Shown piece by piece: positions 32,701-43,496 of a stretch of DNA of 64,000 nucleotides. Under the pieces are notes generated by a model. It was not told the origin of the DNA and made no database searches. It saw only the letters and a program-made list of their open reading frames with translations. Source of the DNA: Edaphochlamys debaryana. Lineage: Eukaryota > Chlorophyta > Chlorophyceae > Chlamydomonadales. The position numbers and the translations under genes were made by a program. How positions within the stretch are numbered: the stretch's first letter is position 1; each line of letters opens with the position of its first letter. The stretch lies in contig JAEHOE010000015.1 of assembly GCA_016858145.1 (NCBI GenBank), positions 620,001 through 684,000 on the forward strand, written 5' to 3'.

Positions 32701-35700
32701 GAGGCGCACTCGGCGCTGGGAAGCTCTGGGGGCGTTGGTTGCAAAGGGTGTCATCGCGGTCGTCCTCGAGCCTGCTCGTGCGGGCCTGCGGGGCTTAAGC
32801 GTGTTAGACGTGAACATCACCCAGCTACCTACCGACGAGTCGGGACCCGCGGTGGTGCAGCTCGGGCCCCAGGAACCGGCCCTGATTGCGCATGTCGGAG
32901 GTGCACGCGCACCTCGAGCTTCCACCCACTGATGGCGCACGCTCCTCATGCCTTTGCCCTACCAGGTCGTGGACACGATCAACCAGGATGTGGCCAACGG
33001 CAAGGACACCAAGGTGCGCGGTTCACACCTCCCACGCCCACACGCCCGCGCCCGCCCGCGGTGGGGTCCCGCGAGCTTTTGAGCACGCCTTGATCCACGT
33101 CCAAGTCTGAGGATGCATTGGGGAGTTCTGATGCTGCCACACGCTCACCCGGTCCGGTCTGGGCCTCGTGCCGGCCACGGCCCAGGCTGCACGCCCCTGC
33201 ACTGCTGCAGGCCCACCCGCCCACCCACCACCCCTCATCCCACCCCTCTTAACCTCCACCCACCCCTTTACCCCCCTCCCCCACCACCTCCCATCCCCCC
33301 CGCAGGAGATCGCCAGCCTGCTCAAGAAGCGCCTGCGCACCGACAACCCGCACAAGCAGTGGCTGGCGGTGCAGCTGGTGGGGCGCGTCATGCGCGACTG
33401 CGCGGGGGCCGTGGGCGCCCACACGGAGGAGCTGCTGCAGGAGGTGGCGAGGACCATGCAGCGGCCAGCGAGGCCGGACACGGAGCAGGGTGAGGGGCGG
33501 GGGGGGGGAGGGGGGTTGGGGGTGGGTGGAGGGGTGGGGGGGTGGAAGGGGGTGGGGAAAGGGTGGGGGCTGAGGGGAGTGGGGTGGGAGTTGAGGAGCG
33601 GTAGAGAACGAGGGCAACGGGTGCCTGGGCTGGGCTGGGCAGGGCAGGGCAGTGCTGGGAATGGGTACGGACCGAGGTCGAGCCCCTTCCCTCGTAGCCC
33701 CCAAAGTCACCCCTTCCCTACCCTCCTCCGCCTTCTCCCTTCCCCCACCCCACCCTCCAAAGGCCGCCTGACCCGTCAGGCCGCCAAGGAGCTCCTCCGC
33801 AGCTACGGCCGCGCCGGCACCACCGCCTTCCGCGCCGTCAACCGCTCCAACCTGGAGGCGGCGTCCATCTCCGCTCAGTACGCGGGCAACGCGGGTGGGG
33901 CTGGGGGTGGGGGCGGGGAGTGGGGCTGGGGAGGGCGGAAGCGGTGGGCGGAAGGGGTGGGTGGGTTGGGCGGGAAGGTGGAAGGGCCGGAAGGGACGTC
34001 TCGAGGGGCGGAGGGGCGGCAAGCACGAGCAGGCAAGGACGGCATGCAGCCCAACCCCTGGCATGTGTCGACGCCCGGGTGAGCCGGCTTGTGGCCGGCA
34101 GGGCCAGGCTCTTGGCGGCTCACAGTACCGGTACCGCCTCTCAACCTGTCCCCCTCAACCCCCTCCTTCCCTCCACACAACCCCCACCCCCACCTCCTTC
34201 CCCCACCCCACACCTTTCATCTCTACCCCTCCCGCCCCCCAGCCAACACCGAGGCCGCCAGCGTGGTTGCCGAGGTCAACATGCTCATCGAGCAGGCGCA
34301 GGCCAACACGGAGCTGCTGAGCGAGATGCTCACGGCGGGGGCGGCGGGGCCCGGGGGGGCGGGGGCGGGGGCCGGCGCGGGCCCGGGGGGCGCGGCTGGG
34401 GACGAGTTCGAGAACGAGCTGACCAGGGAGCTGGTGACCGAGGTGGGTGGGGAGGGGGAGGGGAGGGGAAGGGAAGGGAGGGCACAGGGGAAACGGGAAT
34501 GGTAGGAATGGTAGGAACAGGGAGGAGGAAGGCTGCGGTGAAGGCAGTCCGCGGGGCACTCTGGGAAGGGCGTGAGGACCGGGGAGGGCAGGCAGGGGAG
34601 GGCAGGCGGGGGAGGGCAGGCAGGGAACGTCATGGCTCATGGGAGGGCAGTGCGTACCGCTGTTGGGGCAACAAGAGGTGCTGCGCGGCCATCGGTGCGG
34701 CGGAAGGAGCAGCGAGTGTGGAGGAGAGACGATGACGTGGGCCACCTGGTCCCCTTGACCACCCCTTGATCACCCCTCGACCACCCCTCCCTCCATCCCT
34801 TACCGCCCCTCCACCCCTCCGCTCCTCCACCCCACCCCCTCCCAAAGGTCCGCGAGCTGCGCACGCTGTTCGACGCCTACCTGGAGCAGCTGCAGGCGCT
34901 GGCGGGGGGCCCGCAGGGGGGCGCCGAGGTGGACGCGGCCATGCTGCGGGCGCTGGAGGCGGCGGACATGCTGGACGGGGCGCTGGCGCTGAGCAAGGTG
35001 GGGGGGGGGGAGGGAGGGGGGGAAGAGGGGGGGAGGGAGTGGTAGTGGGGAAGTGGGGAGGGCAGGGAAGAGGGGAGGGGAGGGGGAGGGGGGAAGAGGG
35101 GAGGGGAAGAGGGGAGGGGAAGAGGGGAGGGGAAGAGGGGAGGGGAAGAGGGGAGGGGAAGAGGGGGAGGAAACGTTGGACTGCTTTGGGGGAGCATGGC
35201 AAGGCAGAGGAGGGGAGGCGGGAGGGGGAAAGGGGTGTTTGAGCTGTGAAGGGCAGGGGAGGGGGAGGTGAAAGAAGGGAAGAAGGGAAGGAGGAAACGA
35301 GGAAAGGGGCACTGGTGTGGTGGGGCAGGGTGTTGAAGTGCATCCCAGACCATGCCGCGGAGGGCGGGAGAAGGGAGATTGGGGCTGAGACGCATCACGG
35401 GAGACGGGCGTGGGATGGGGTATGTGAGGGGTAAGGTCCGGGGAGGTGAGGGCAAGGGAGTGAAGGGAAGGGCAACGAGGGCCTCGGACACGCGGCAACC
35501 ATGCTGAGAGATGTCAGGCCCTTCGTCTCGTCGACACTGGGTTCCCGGTCGGACCGCACTACCAAAGTCTGCACTCCTCGTCCTCCCCCACCTCCCCTCG
35601 GAGCACGCGGGGCGCAGCGCCCCGCCCCTTCAGACCCCCGACTGCTTGCATGGCCCCGCTGTCTGGTCCCTATACCCCTTCCTGAGCGACTTCTACGTCC

Positions 35701-36800
35701 GCCATCCTTCCCCGCCTCCGTAACCCCACCTTGCTCCCCCCCCTCTCCCCAGGACGTGGCCTCCAACCAGCGGGAGCTGGAGCAGCAGGCGGTGGCGGGG
35801 GTGACGGGGGGGCAGGCCCCGGGGCAGGCGGGCGGCGCGGCGGCGGCCCCTGCGGCGGCCGCGGGCCCCGGCGGCGGCGACCTCATCTCCCTGGACGACG
35901 GCGGTGACGACATGGCCATGCCCGTGCCCACACCCATGCTGGGGCCCGTGGTGCCGCAGGGTGGGCAGGGGTTCGGGGTTGGGTGGGGAAGGGGAGGGGG
36001 CAGGGGGGCCGTAGGTGAGCGAGGGGGCTGAGGAAGACGCTGGGTGACGGGAAGGGTGCTGAGGAGAGGGAGGATATGGGTTTGGGTAGTTATGGGGCTA
36101 CCCGGGTGGCTGCGGGCTGCGGGCTGGCGCCGGTCGCCCGGGCCTCAACCGCCTCTTGCCTACCCCGCTGCTCCTTTGGGACCCCGCCGACCCCGCAGAC
36201 CCCTTCGCCGCCTCAGCAGTCACGCCCGCGGTTGGGGCCGTGGTGGGCTCTCCCCCCGCAGCCGGCGCCTCCCTCCTGTACCCTGGCGCACCGGCCCCCG
36301 CCCCCGCCCCCGCCCCCGGGGGCTACCCTGCGCCGTACCCGGCCGCAGCGCCACCGGTGTACGGGCAAACCCCGCCCGTCTATCCCGGCTATGGTGCGCC
36401 GCCGCCGCAACAGCCGCCGGCGTACGGCGCACCCCAGTACGGCGCTCCCCCGCCGCAGTACGGTGCCCCGGCGTACGGCGCGCCGCCGCCGGCCGCCGCC
36501 CCCGCGCCCGTGCCCGCTAACCCCAACAACCCCTTCGCCGCCACTGCCGTACCGTCCCTACCGGCGTACGGCTCCGCCCCCGGCGTCGGCGGCCTGACGC
36601 CGGCGCCCACGGCCGCCAGCAATCCCTTCTCGTCTGGCGGTGCGCCGCCGGCTCCGGCGGCGGCGGCTGCGCCGCCAGCGGCGGCGCCAGCGCCGCTGCC
36701 GACCGTCGCCAGTGGCGGCGGCGGTGCTTCGTCGGTGGATGCTGAGTGGGCCATGTTCTTCGCGGGAAGGACAGGCGGCGGCGCGGCGGCGCAGCACTGA
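32440..36800 (+). CDS. VHS-GAT domain protein (TOM1-like ubiquitin/clathrin adaptor)
   Basis: Likely endosomal ubiquitin-cargo adaptor, equivalent to plant TOL / animal TOM1 proteins that act in place of ESCRT-0. Eight exons join in phase: 32440-32610, 32966-33013, 33306-33489, 33763-33894, 34243-34442, 34848-34997, 35753-35960 and 36199-36800, giving 564 residues. Residues about 35-165 form the VHS domain (ATAKDLVAPSEELN, INQDVANGKD, LLKKRLRTDNPHKQWLAVQL). Residues about 180-330 form the GAT three-helix region (VVAEVNMLIEQAQANTELLSEML, VRELRTLFDAYLEQLQAL). A clathrin-box-like DLISLDDG follows near 337. The tail of about 200 residues is Pro/Ala-rich with DPF and NPF motifs and YGAP repeats. 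Intron 1 uses a GC donor. Exon 1 is also duplicated at 29111. Confidence 0.9.
35093..35170 (+). repeat. 14-bp polypurine minisatellite in VHS-GAT intron
   Basis: About 5.6 tandem copies of GAAGAGGGGAGGGG inside intron 6 of the VHS-GAT gene, within a longer purine-only stretch (about 34999-35170). The strand asymmetry could allow triplex or G-quadruplex structure. It has no coding content. Confidence 0.85.
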
Positions 36801-37641
36801 GGGAGGGCTCGGGGCGTGGCGCTGGAGATTGGGAGGGGAGGGGACGGGGCGGAAGGCGGCGGGAAGGTGCATGTGGGTCGGGGCTTAACGGCTGGAGATG
36901 CATGCGTGATGCGCGGCGGTGTTGGGTGTGAGCTGGAACGACCTTTTCCGGATGGGCTGGGGCGGCATTGAGCGGGTGGTTCAAGGTCTCTGGCTGTGGT
37001 CCGGTCTCTGGGTCTGTACTCTCTGGACTTGGCACTTCCGGGCATTGGAAGAAGAAGAAAGTGGTGAGGAACCGCGTGGTATCGGCATTGTGTTGGGCGC
37101 CGGGTTGCGTGACAAGGTCCGGGGTGCACTCGATGGTCTGCCGAACCCGTTCGAGGGCTGGCCCGCAATGGCGGCCTTGTTGTGTTGACGTTCGGACGCT
37201 CTATGGCCGGGGCTTATTGCGAAGGTGGACTTGACATATGTTGCAGGGCAGGTTGTACAAGAGGAAGGCAAGCCAGTTGAGAGGGGGTGACCGCAGATGC
37301 GAGACATGTGGCAGAGGGGTCCCAAAGCGTGTGCTGACACACGGACGGACGACGGCAGCGACTGCTTGCGCGAGAACTTTTAATGCGTGAATCAGCATGA
37401 AAGCAGGCCCCGAACAAGCCCGAGCGAGCCTCTGCGCGGAACCCCCAATCCGTGCTTGCGTCGTCGCGGTGCGCTTCCGCTTACCCTCAAGCCTTCAAGT
37501 TGAACAGAAGTTACTCGCGTACACGCCTCACATAGCGGAAACGCTGCTCGCTTTGAGACGACCGAGAGCACCGTGACAACCACTCGCTGCCGCGGAGACA
37601 CGCATACCGCTCGAACCAGCTTGCTGTAGCAGTCTCTAATC
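36801..37641. other. 3' UTR of VHS-GAT gene and GST promoter
   Basis: No coding region is supported. It should include the upstream 3' UTR and, near the right end, the GST promoter and 5' UTR. No TGTAA was noticed. Confidence 0.5.
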
Positions 37642-40114
37642 ATGCAGACGCTTCGTTCGACCACCGCTTCTAGCGGTCGTGTGGCTCCCCAGCGGATGGC
37701 CCCCACGGCCCGGCCGCGGCGTAGCACCGTGGCTGTGCGTGCCGCCGCTATCAAGCTGTACACCAACCCAGGCTCGCGGTAAGGACGCTCGGAGCCTGAA
37801 GACTGCACACTCGCAACTTGCGCTCACCAACGTGTGCCTGGTCTTCCCGCGCTCCCCGCACCCCTTCCCCCCGCCTCCCACCTGCCCACGCTCCGCAGCG
37901 GCAAGATCACTGAGTGGTGAGACCGCGGGCAGAGCATGGTCCAGGACGTGCTGGGCTGACGCCAGGCGGGCTGCGGGTGGAGTCCGGGGCAAGCCTTGGC
38001 CGGTAGCCTGGGGTCTCCGGGCAAGGGACCTGCCTCGCCCACTCCCGTCGTCCCACGTCCTCGCCCACAGTACAACCCATCCACCCCCCCCCACTCCCCC
38101 CCCACCCCTCCAGGTACCTGGCCGAGCTGGGCGTGGACCACGAGCTGGTGTACCTGGACATGCGCAAGGGGGACCACAAGACCCCAGCCTTCCTGGCCAT
38201 CAACCCCTTCGGCAAGGCAGGACCGGGCGGGCCCAGGCGGGGCCCATGGGGGCAGCTGCCATGTGCAGCCAGTGTGCAGCCGGGGCCCATGGGGGTGTGA
38301 CGGGGTCCGCGGGGAGCAGGGGAAGCTGCCGGGTCCGCACAGGCAGCTGAAGCTACGGGGCTGACACCGCCGGTCGCCTCAAGTAGTTGCAGACTGCAGT
38401 TCCTGAACCATCCGCACAGGTAGCTGAATCCACCGGGCGGACCCGTCGCCTGAGCCCGGCCTGGCCCCTATGCCCCGGCCCCGCAGGTGCCTGCCATGGT
38501 GGACGGGGACCTGCCTCTGTTCGAGTCGGGCGCCATCCTGCTGCACCTGGCCAACAAATACGGGTGGGCCAGGCGGGGGCGGGGGGCGGGCAAGGTCCCT
38601 CTCATGGAGAGACGAGCGCCAGGCAGCCACAGGGCTGCTGCAAGTTGACGGTGCCAGGGCTGCCGGTACCGGAACCCGGCTCTCGGGCGGGGGGCGGCAC
38701 GCCTCTGCTCCCTTTCTCCTCTCTCCTCTTACACGTCACGTCTCTGTTCCCTTCCATGCCCCACCCCTCCACCTTTCCCCTAACCTTAACCCCTCCCTCC
38801 CCGCACCTTTCAACCCCCGTCCCTCGTCCGCGCCCCCTTCTCCTGCCCCGCAGCAAGCTGAGCCCCGACGCCCTGGGCACGGCCGCCCAGTGGACCCTGT
38901 TCGCCAACTCCACCCTCTCGGAGGCCTTCTTCAATGACCGCCAGCGGTGCGGGGGGCGGGGCGGCTGTGGGGCGGCGGGGGCCACTGCCCGGTGCTGGCC
39001 CCGGTCATCGTGGGGAACAAAGGCGCCCCGACGCGGAGGGCGGGAGTAAGGGCCTTGCGGTAACTGCACCCCCCCGGACGCAACCGCAGGCCGACCCAGA
39101 TGCCCATTATGCTGTCCACGCTCAACGACATCCTCTCCAAGAAGCCCTTCCTTGCGGGTGAGGCCGGGGATGAGGCGGGGGGTCGAGGCGGGGGGCGGGA
39201 TGTGATGGGCCTGGCTCACCTTCCCGGCCACGGCCATGGCAGTTTTGTGCGCCTGCCGCTGACAGGGCCTTTCGTTGGTACTTGTGGAGCCGCTTGACGT
39301 GGCTACGGAAAGCGTCTAGGCCTGCCCTAGCGGGAGAAATCAGGACGCTGCTGGTTGTGAGGCGCCCGGCGGGGAATCTCAGGCACACCCTCTCCCAACC
39401 ATGCACACATCCCGCCGGGAGCCCGCCCAACGTCCCATCCATCTCCAATTGAACTCCCATCCCTCTAAGCCACTCCACATCGCGCTAACCCGCAAAACAG
39501 GCAATGAGTTCAGCGTGGGCGACATCGCCGTTGGCTCATACCTGCTCTACCTGCCGCTCTTCTTCCCCGACATGGACCTCACTAAGTTCCCGAAGGTGGG
39601 CTGGGGGCGTTAGGGAGCAGGGAGAGCGGTGCCGAGAGGGGGGCTTCAAGAAGAACCAGCTGGCACATGGAGGGGGGCGGCATGCCGGGCCGGGGGACGA
39701 GCGGCGGATTGGAGAGAGTTCCGGGGCGGCTGCTTGGGGACACGCATAAATGGCAGCAGGCCGCAAGGCCTAAGCTTTTGGCGCTGCCTGCGGCTGACCC
39801 ACCTCCACACGTGCGGGTCCCCCCCTCACGCACAGGTGTGGGAGTACATGAAGACCATCTCGGCGCGCCCCACCTGCCCCGCGCCCTACAAGGAGGCGAT
39901 GGCCGGTGCGGGGCTTGGGAGGGGTCCGGGGCGGAGAGGGAGGGATGCACTGGGGGCTGCAGTGGTATGTGCCGACCGGCACGGGCCAGGCTGACCGGGG
40001 CCTTCCCTAACCCCACCTCTGGCCCTGTCGCCCTGTACAGATGCGATGGAGGCGGCTGCTCAGCGCCAGGGCGGGGGCAGCGTCATGTCCAAGCTCTTCG
40101 GCGGCAAGAAGTAA
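37642..40114 (+). CDS. Glutathione S-transferase, probably plastid-targeted
   Basis: Conjugates or reduces substrates with glutathione. Nine exons join in phase: 37642-37778, 37899-37916, 38114-38216, 38487-38563, 38854-38946, 39090-39157, 39501-39595, 39836-39905 and 40041-40114, giving 244 residues. Residues 1 to about 34 are Ser/Thr/Arg/Ala-rich and acid-poor, ending in VAVRAAA, like an algal chloroplast transit peptide. The thioredoxin-fold half runs from IKLYTNPGSRGK, with Ser in the usual active-site loop, through FGKVPAMVDG and the glutathione-binding FESGAILLHLANKYG. The helical half contains FLAGNEFSVGDIAVGSYLLYLP and VWEYMKTISARP. Exon 2 is only 18 nt. The intron after 38216 has a GC donor. 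The class within the GST family was not resolved. Confidence 0.88.
37899..37916 (+). other. 18-nt microexon of the GST gene
   Basis: Preceded by CTCCGCAG and followed by GTGAGA, it supplies residues RGKITEW together with the flanking half codons (CG|C and TG|G). Without it the glutathione-site loop would be lost, so it is almost certainly used. Confidence 0.82.
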
Positions 40115-43100
40115 AGCAAGCAGCGGTGAAGTGGTGTGTCGTTGGAATAGAAGCGGGGAACTGCCTGGAGATCAGGCGGGGCGGTATGCATACATGAGTA
40201 GCGTACGACTTAGACGAGTGGGTATGCAAAGTGTTCATCCTCGGTGGGAGATCACATGAGGGGAGTGTGAGGCGGTGAGGGATGGAGAGCTGGCAGGTAA
40301 GAGCGCAGGTTGGGCTGCAGGTTCTCGATGAGGGCAGAGGAGCGCAAGCTTGAGTGGCTGACTAGCTAGCTAGCGTGATGTTGAGTGGGGCCCTGTGCCC
40401 ATGGACAGTCACGACGCTGCACGGTCGAGGTTCGGTGTCATGCGGGTGTCGGGCATCCGGGTTGCGGCTTCGGGGGCACTGGACTCAATTGCTGAGCAGT
40501 ACACGGCACCTGATGCGTTCAGACCGTCGGACTGGCGAACGCAAGAGGGCACGTGTCGTCTTGCTCCCCAAGGGCTTCTGCTGTAACAGGCAGCAAAGTA
40601 TTAGCTCGATTCGTCGCCTAGGCTATGGATCCAGCGCCGCGCTTCGCTTGGGCGAGGCATGGCGAGGCGAAGCCGGGATGGCGGGACACGACGACCCGTG
40701 CACCCGTCCCCAGACTCTGGAGTCCAAGGGGCCAGCGGCTGGGTTCCTCTGGGATACGGCACCGTTCAAACTTCAAACGGCCTTTCGGAGTGAGGAGTGA
40801 GCGCAGGCCCAGCGATGAATCCATGACGAACTGGGTATCCGCAAGTCTTCTTGAGGGGCCGGATGCGCGGGGAGCATGCAAGACGCACCGCCCGACCCTT
40901 CGTCTCCACCTGCCCGTGCGCTTGGAGAAACACAGAGAACCACAGCTTTACGTGCAACACACAAAGCTACATTACCATCTCCTGGTGGTGCACCGCTGCT
41001 AGTGTTTGGCACGTTCCAATGCCGGGAGTCTGCGGTGCGGCTGCGGGCACTGGGGCCGCACTGTGGCTGGGAGGGGGGCTACGGGAGGGGCGCTGAACGG
41101 GGCATCCCAGATGAGGCCGGGGGCTGTCAGGGCCACCGACACCGACCTGCAGGCGTTTCCGCAAAGTCATGAACGCTGTATATAATACCTTTGCATATTG
41201 TGAGCTGATCCCGGCTGGCGATGCCTCGTTCGGGAGACGCGAAGAGCGCAGGGCCGCATCGGGGCCGCAGTCTCGGCCTTCCCGGACGCGAATCCCTTAC
41301 GTCGTCCCGGACGCGAAGCCTCACCCATGAAACTTATGTAACTCGTGTCTGTGTGGTCGTGTTATGCGTAGAAACCAGGCGAGAAAGCATAAGCGCTGCG
41401 TCTCGGGGCAATCGAGCGTTACGTCTGGCGTTACGCGATCGTCCGGGACTGTAACTCAAGCCCAACAGCGCACGGCGGCCGCCGCAGTCTCGAGGGGGCC
41501 TTGCCCCTTCTCGCGCGCAGCGCCTTTGAGCTGTTTCGCCAGGCCATGACTATTATCTTGACAGCCTTGAGCTTCATGACTCCAACGGCTCAGGCGGCGG
41601 CAGTGAGGTTGTGTGCTGGTGCGGGCTGGGTGTCCGGACGGGGGCTATCGTGTGGAGGTCACTCCTTCAGGCACATGCTTGCCCAGCAAGACCACTGGCT
41701 GATTAACCGCTGGGTATTACAGTTTCTGAACCGCTGGGGCATCTGAATGTCTCTCAGGTTGGCTGTACGGGAGCCGCACTGTGTGCGGTGAAGGTGAAGC
41801 ACGGAGGCCGCCCCGCTGGGGCCCATTGTGCTGCTGCCTTTCGCCTGCTTTACTGCTAAATGTTTAGGAGCAACGCGCGAGGGCGATGCAACAGGCGTCG
41901 CTGACAGCACGACATGTACTGGACAGGCTTTGTCGGGACATGGTATGGGAGCGTCCCGAGCTTGCGGCCCCCATGGCTCCCTGCACGTCAGGCCCCAGCT
42001 CCATTGCTTCCTGCACTGCTCGTCCCTACTGCAGTCTAGGGAGACGAGTAAAGAGAGTGAATATGCAGACCGCAGATAATGCGCCATGGGTGGGGCAGAA
42101 GTCTGGCAGGCCTGCTTGAGGGCGAGATTGAGGGGGGCTCAGATGGGCGGCCCATCGACAGGCGTGCAGCGATGGGCGACCGTGCTTGGCTGGCGGCCCT
42201 GGGGCCGAGGGGACCACTACTGCTCGGCTTGCCAGGGGTCAGACGCGCCAGCGCAGGCTGGTAGGGACCAGGCGCCTTCGGGCAAGAACCGGGGCGGAGA
42301 GGGCAAGGGCAACCTCGAGGACTGTGAGGAGGCGACACCCACGGTTTCTCCGTTACGGGGGTTGCTGGGGACATGGCATAAGCGCTGGCAGGCCCTGTGT
42401 GCACATTGGACCGCATTAGTGAGCCCCTGGGGCCCTGGAAGGATGCCGGACGAAATGGTCGGCAGGTGCGGGCACTTGTGGGGGCGACAAGGAGAGGGGG
42501 GCCCGCCAGGCCGTCGAGGGGGCCCCGACCCTACCTCGGCCCTGACCCTACCCCTCGGCCTACCCCGGCTACCTGCGAAACCTGAATCAGAACGCAAGGC
42601 GACATGCCGCTCTACAGCTGTGGCTAGCTTGGAATGCTTGTAAGGGCGTGCTTCAGGTTATACGGATCGATGCGGGATGCCTGACTGTAACTGCGTTTCA
42701 GTCCTACGGAGTGCGGAGTGCGTACTGCGTCTGGACGCTCGTCTCCCCATGCGGGCCTCGATGCATTCAATTTGTGACGTTCGGAACGACACCCCGCTTA
42801 GACACTTGCATTGAACTCGCGTCCCTAATCTCGCGAGTGTGCTGAAGGAGAAACAGCGCGGAGTCCGTTGCTCGCAAAACGAAGACGGACAGACGGCGAA
42901 TTGAAATTTCTAATACCTGCGCATCTCTCGCCCGGACGTTTTGGGCAACGCTCGACTGCTTCTGTCGACTCGCTGAAGATCAAATCGGAGCCAGGCGTGG
43001 GATTTCGGCGGACCTTTGAACGCCGCATTCGAAAGACATTCCGGTGAGCACGCCGTGAGCCGAGCGCCAGCTCGGCGTTCTCGGCGCCTGCGTATGACCA

Positions 43101-43496
43101 TGATGCGTGGCACGCGCGTCGTATGCTGCTAGGAAGTCAACGCGGAACTTGAATTGCCCAAAGGGCCTGTCCTGTGCGCATTTTGGAGCAAAGGTCCATA
43201 TCGGCCACTACTGCGCGCATAAGCAGGTGCCCAGATTGTCAGAGCCGCCTTTGGCGTGCTGGGGACGCGTCTGTCCATTCTGATTGCGGCGTGTTCGCGA
43301 GGCGTCCTGCGCTCGCCAGCCGACATTAATGATCTTGTCATGATGGTAGACGTCATAGCGAGCGGCGGGCGAGGCGCTGACGTCATGAGCATGCCCTCTT
43401 CAACTGTCGACACGCCCTGGCCCTACCCTTTCTTCGAAACGCTACCATTTGACGCCCTCGCGCCCCTACTCCCCTCCCGCCCGCGCAGAACGCACC
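40115..43496. other. Gene-poor interval of about 3.4 kb
   Basis: After the GST 3' UTR no coding region, RNA gene or clear transposon is recognisable. An AT-rich patch (tatataatacctttgcat) lies near 41178. The right end, about 43440-43496, is pyrimidine-rich and ends in an acceptor-like GCGCAG 8 bp before the next ATG. Confidence 0.45.
40582..40586 (+). terminator. Putative polyadenylation signal TGTAA
   Basis: A TGTAA motif about 470 bp downstream of the GST stop at 40112-40114. The assignment rests on motif and position only. Confidence 0.4.
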
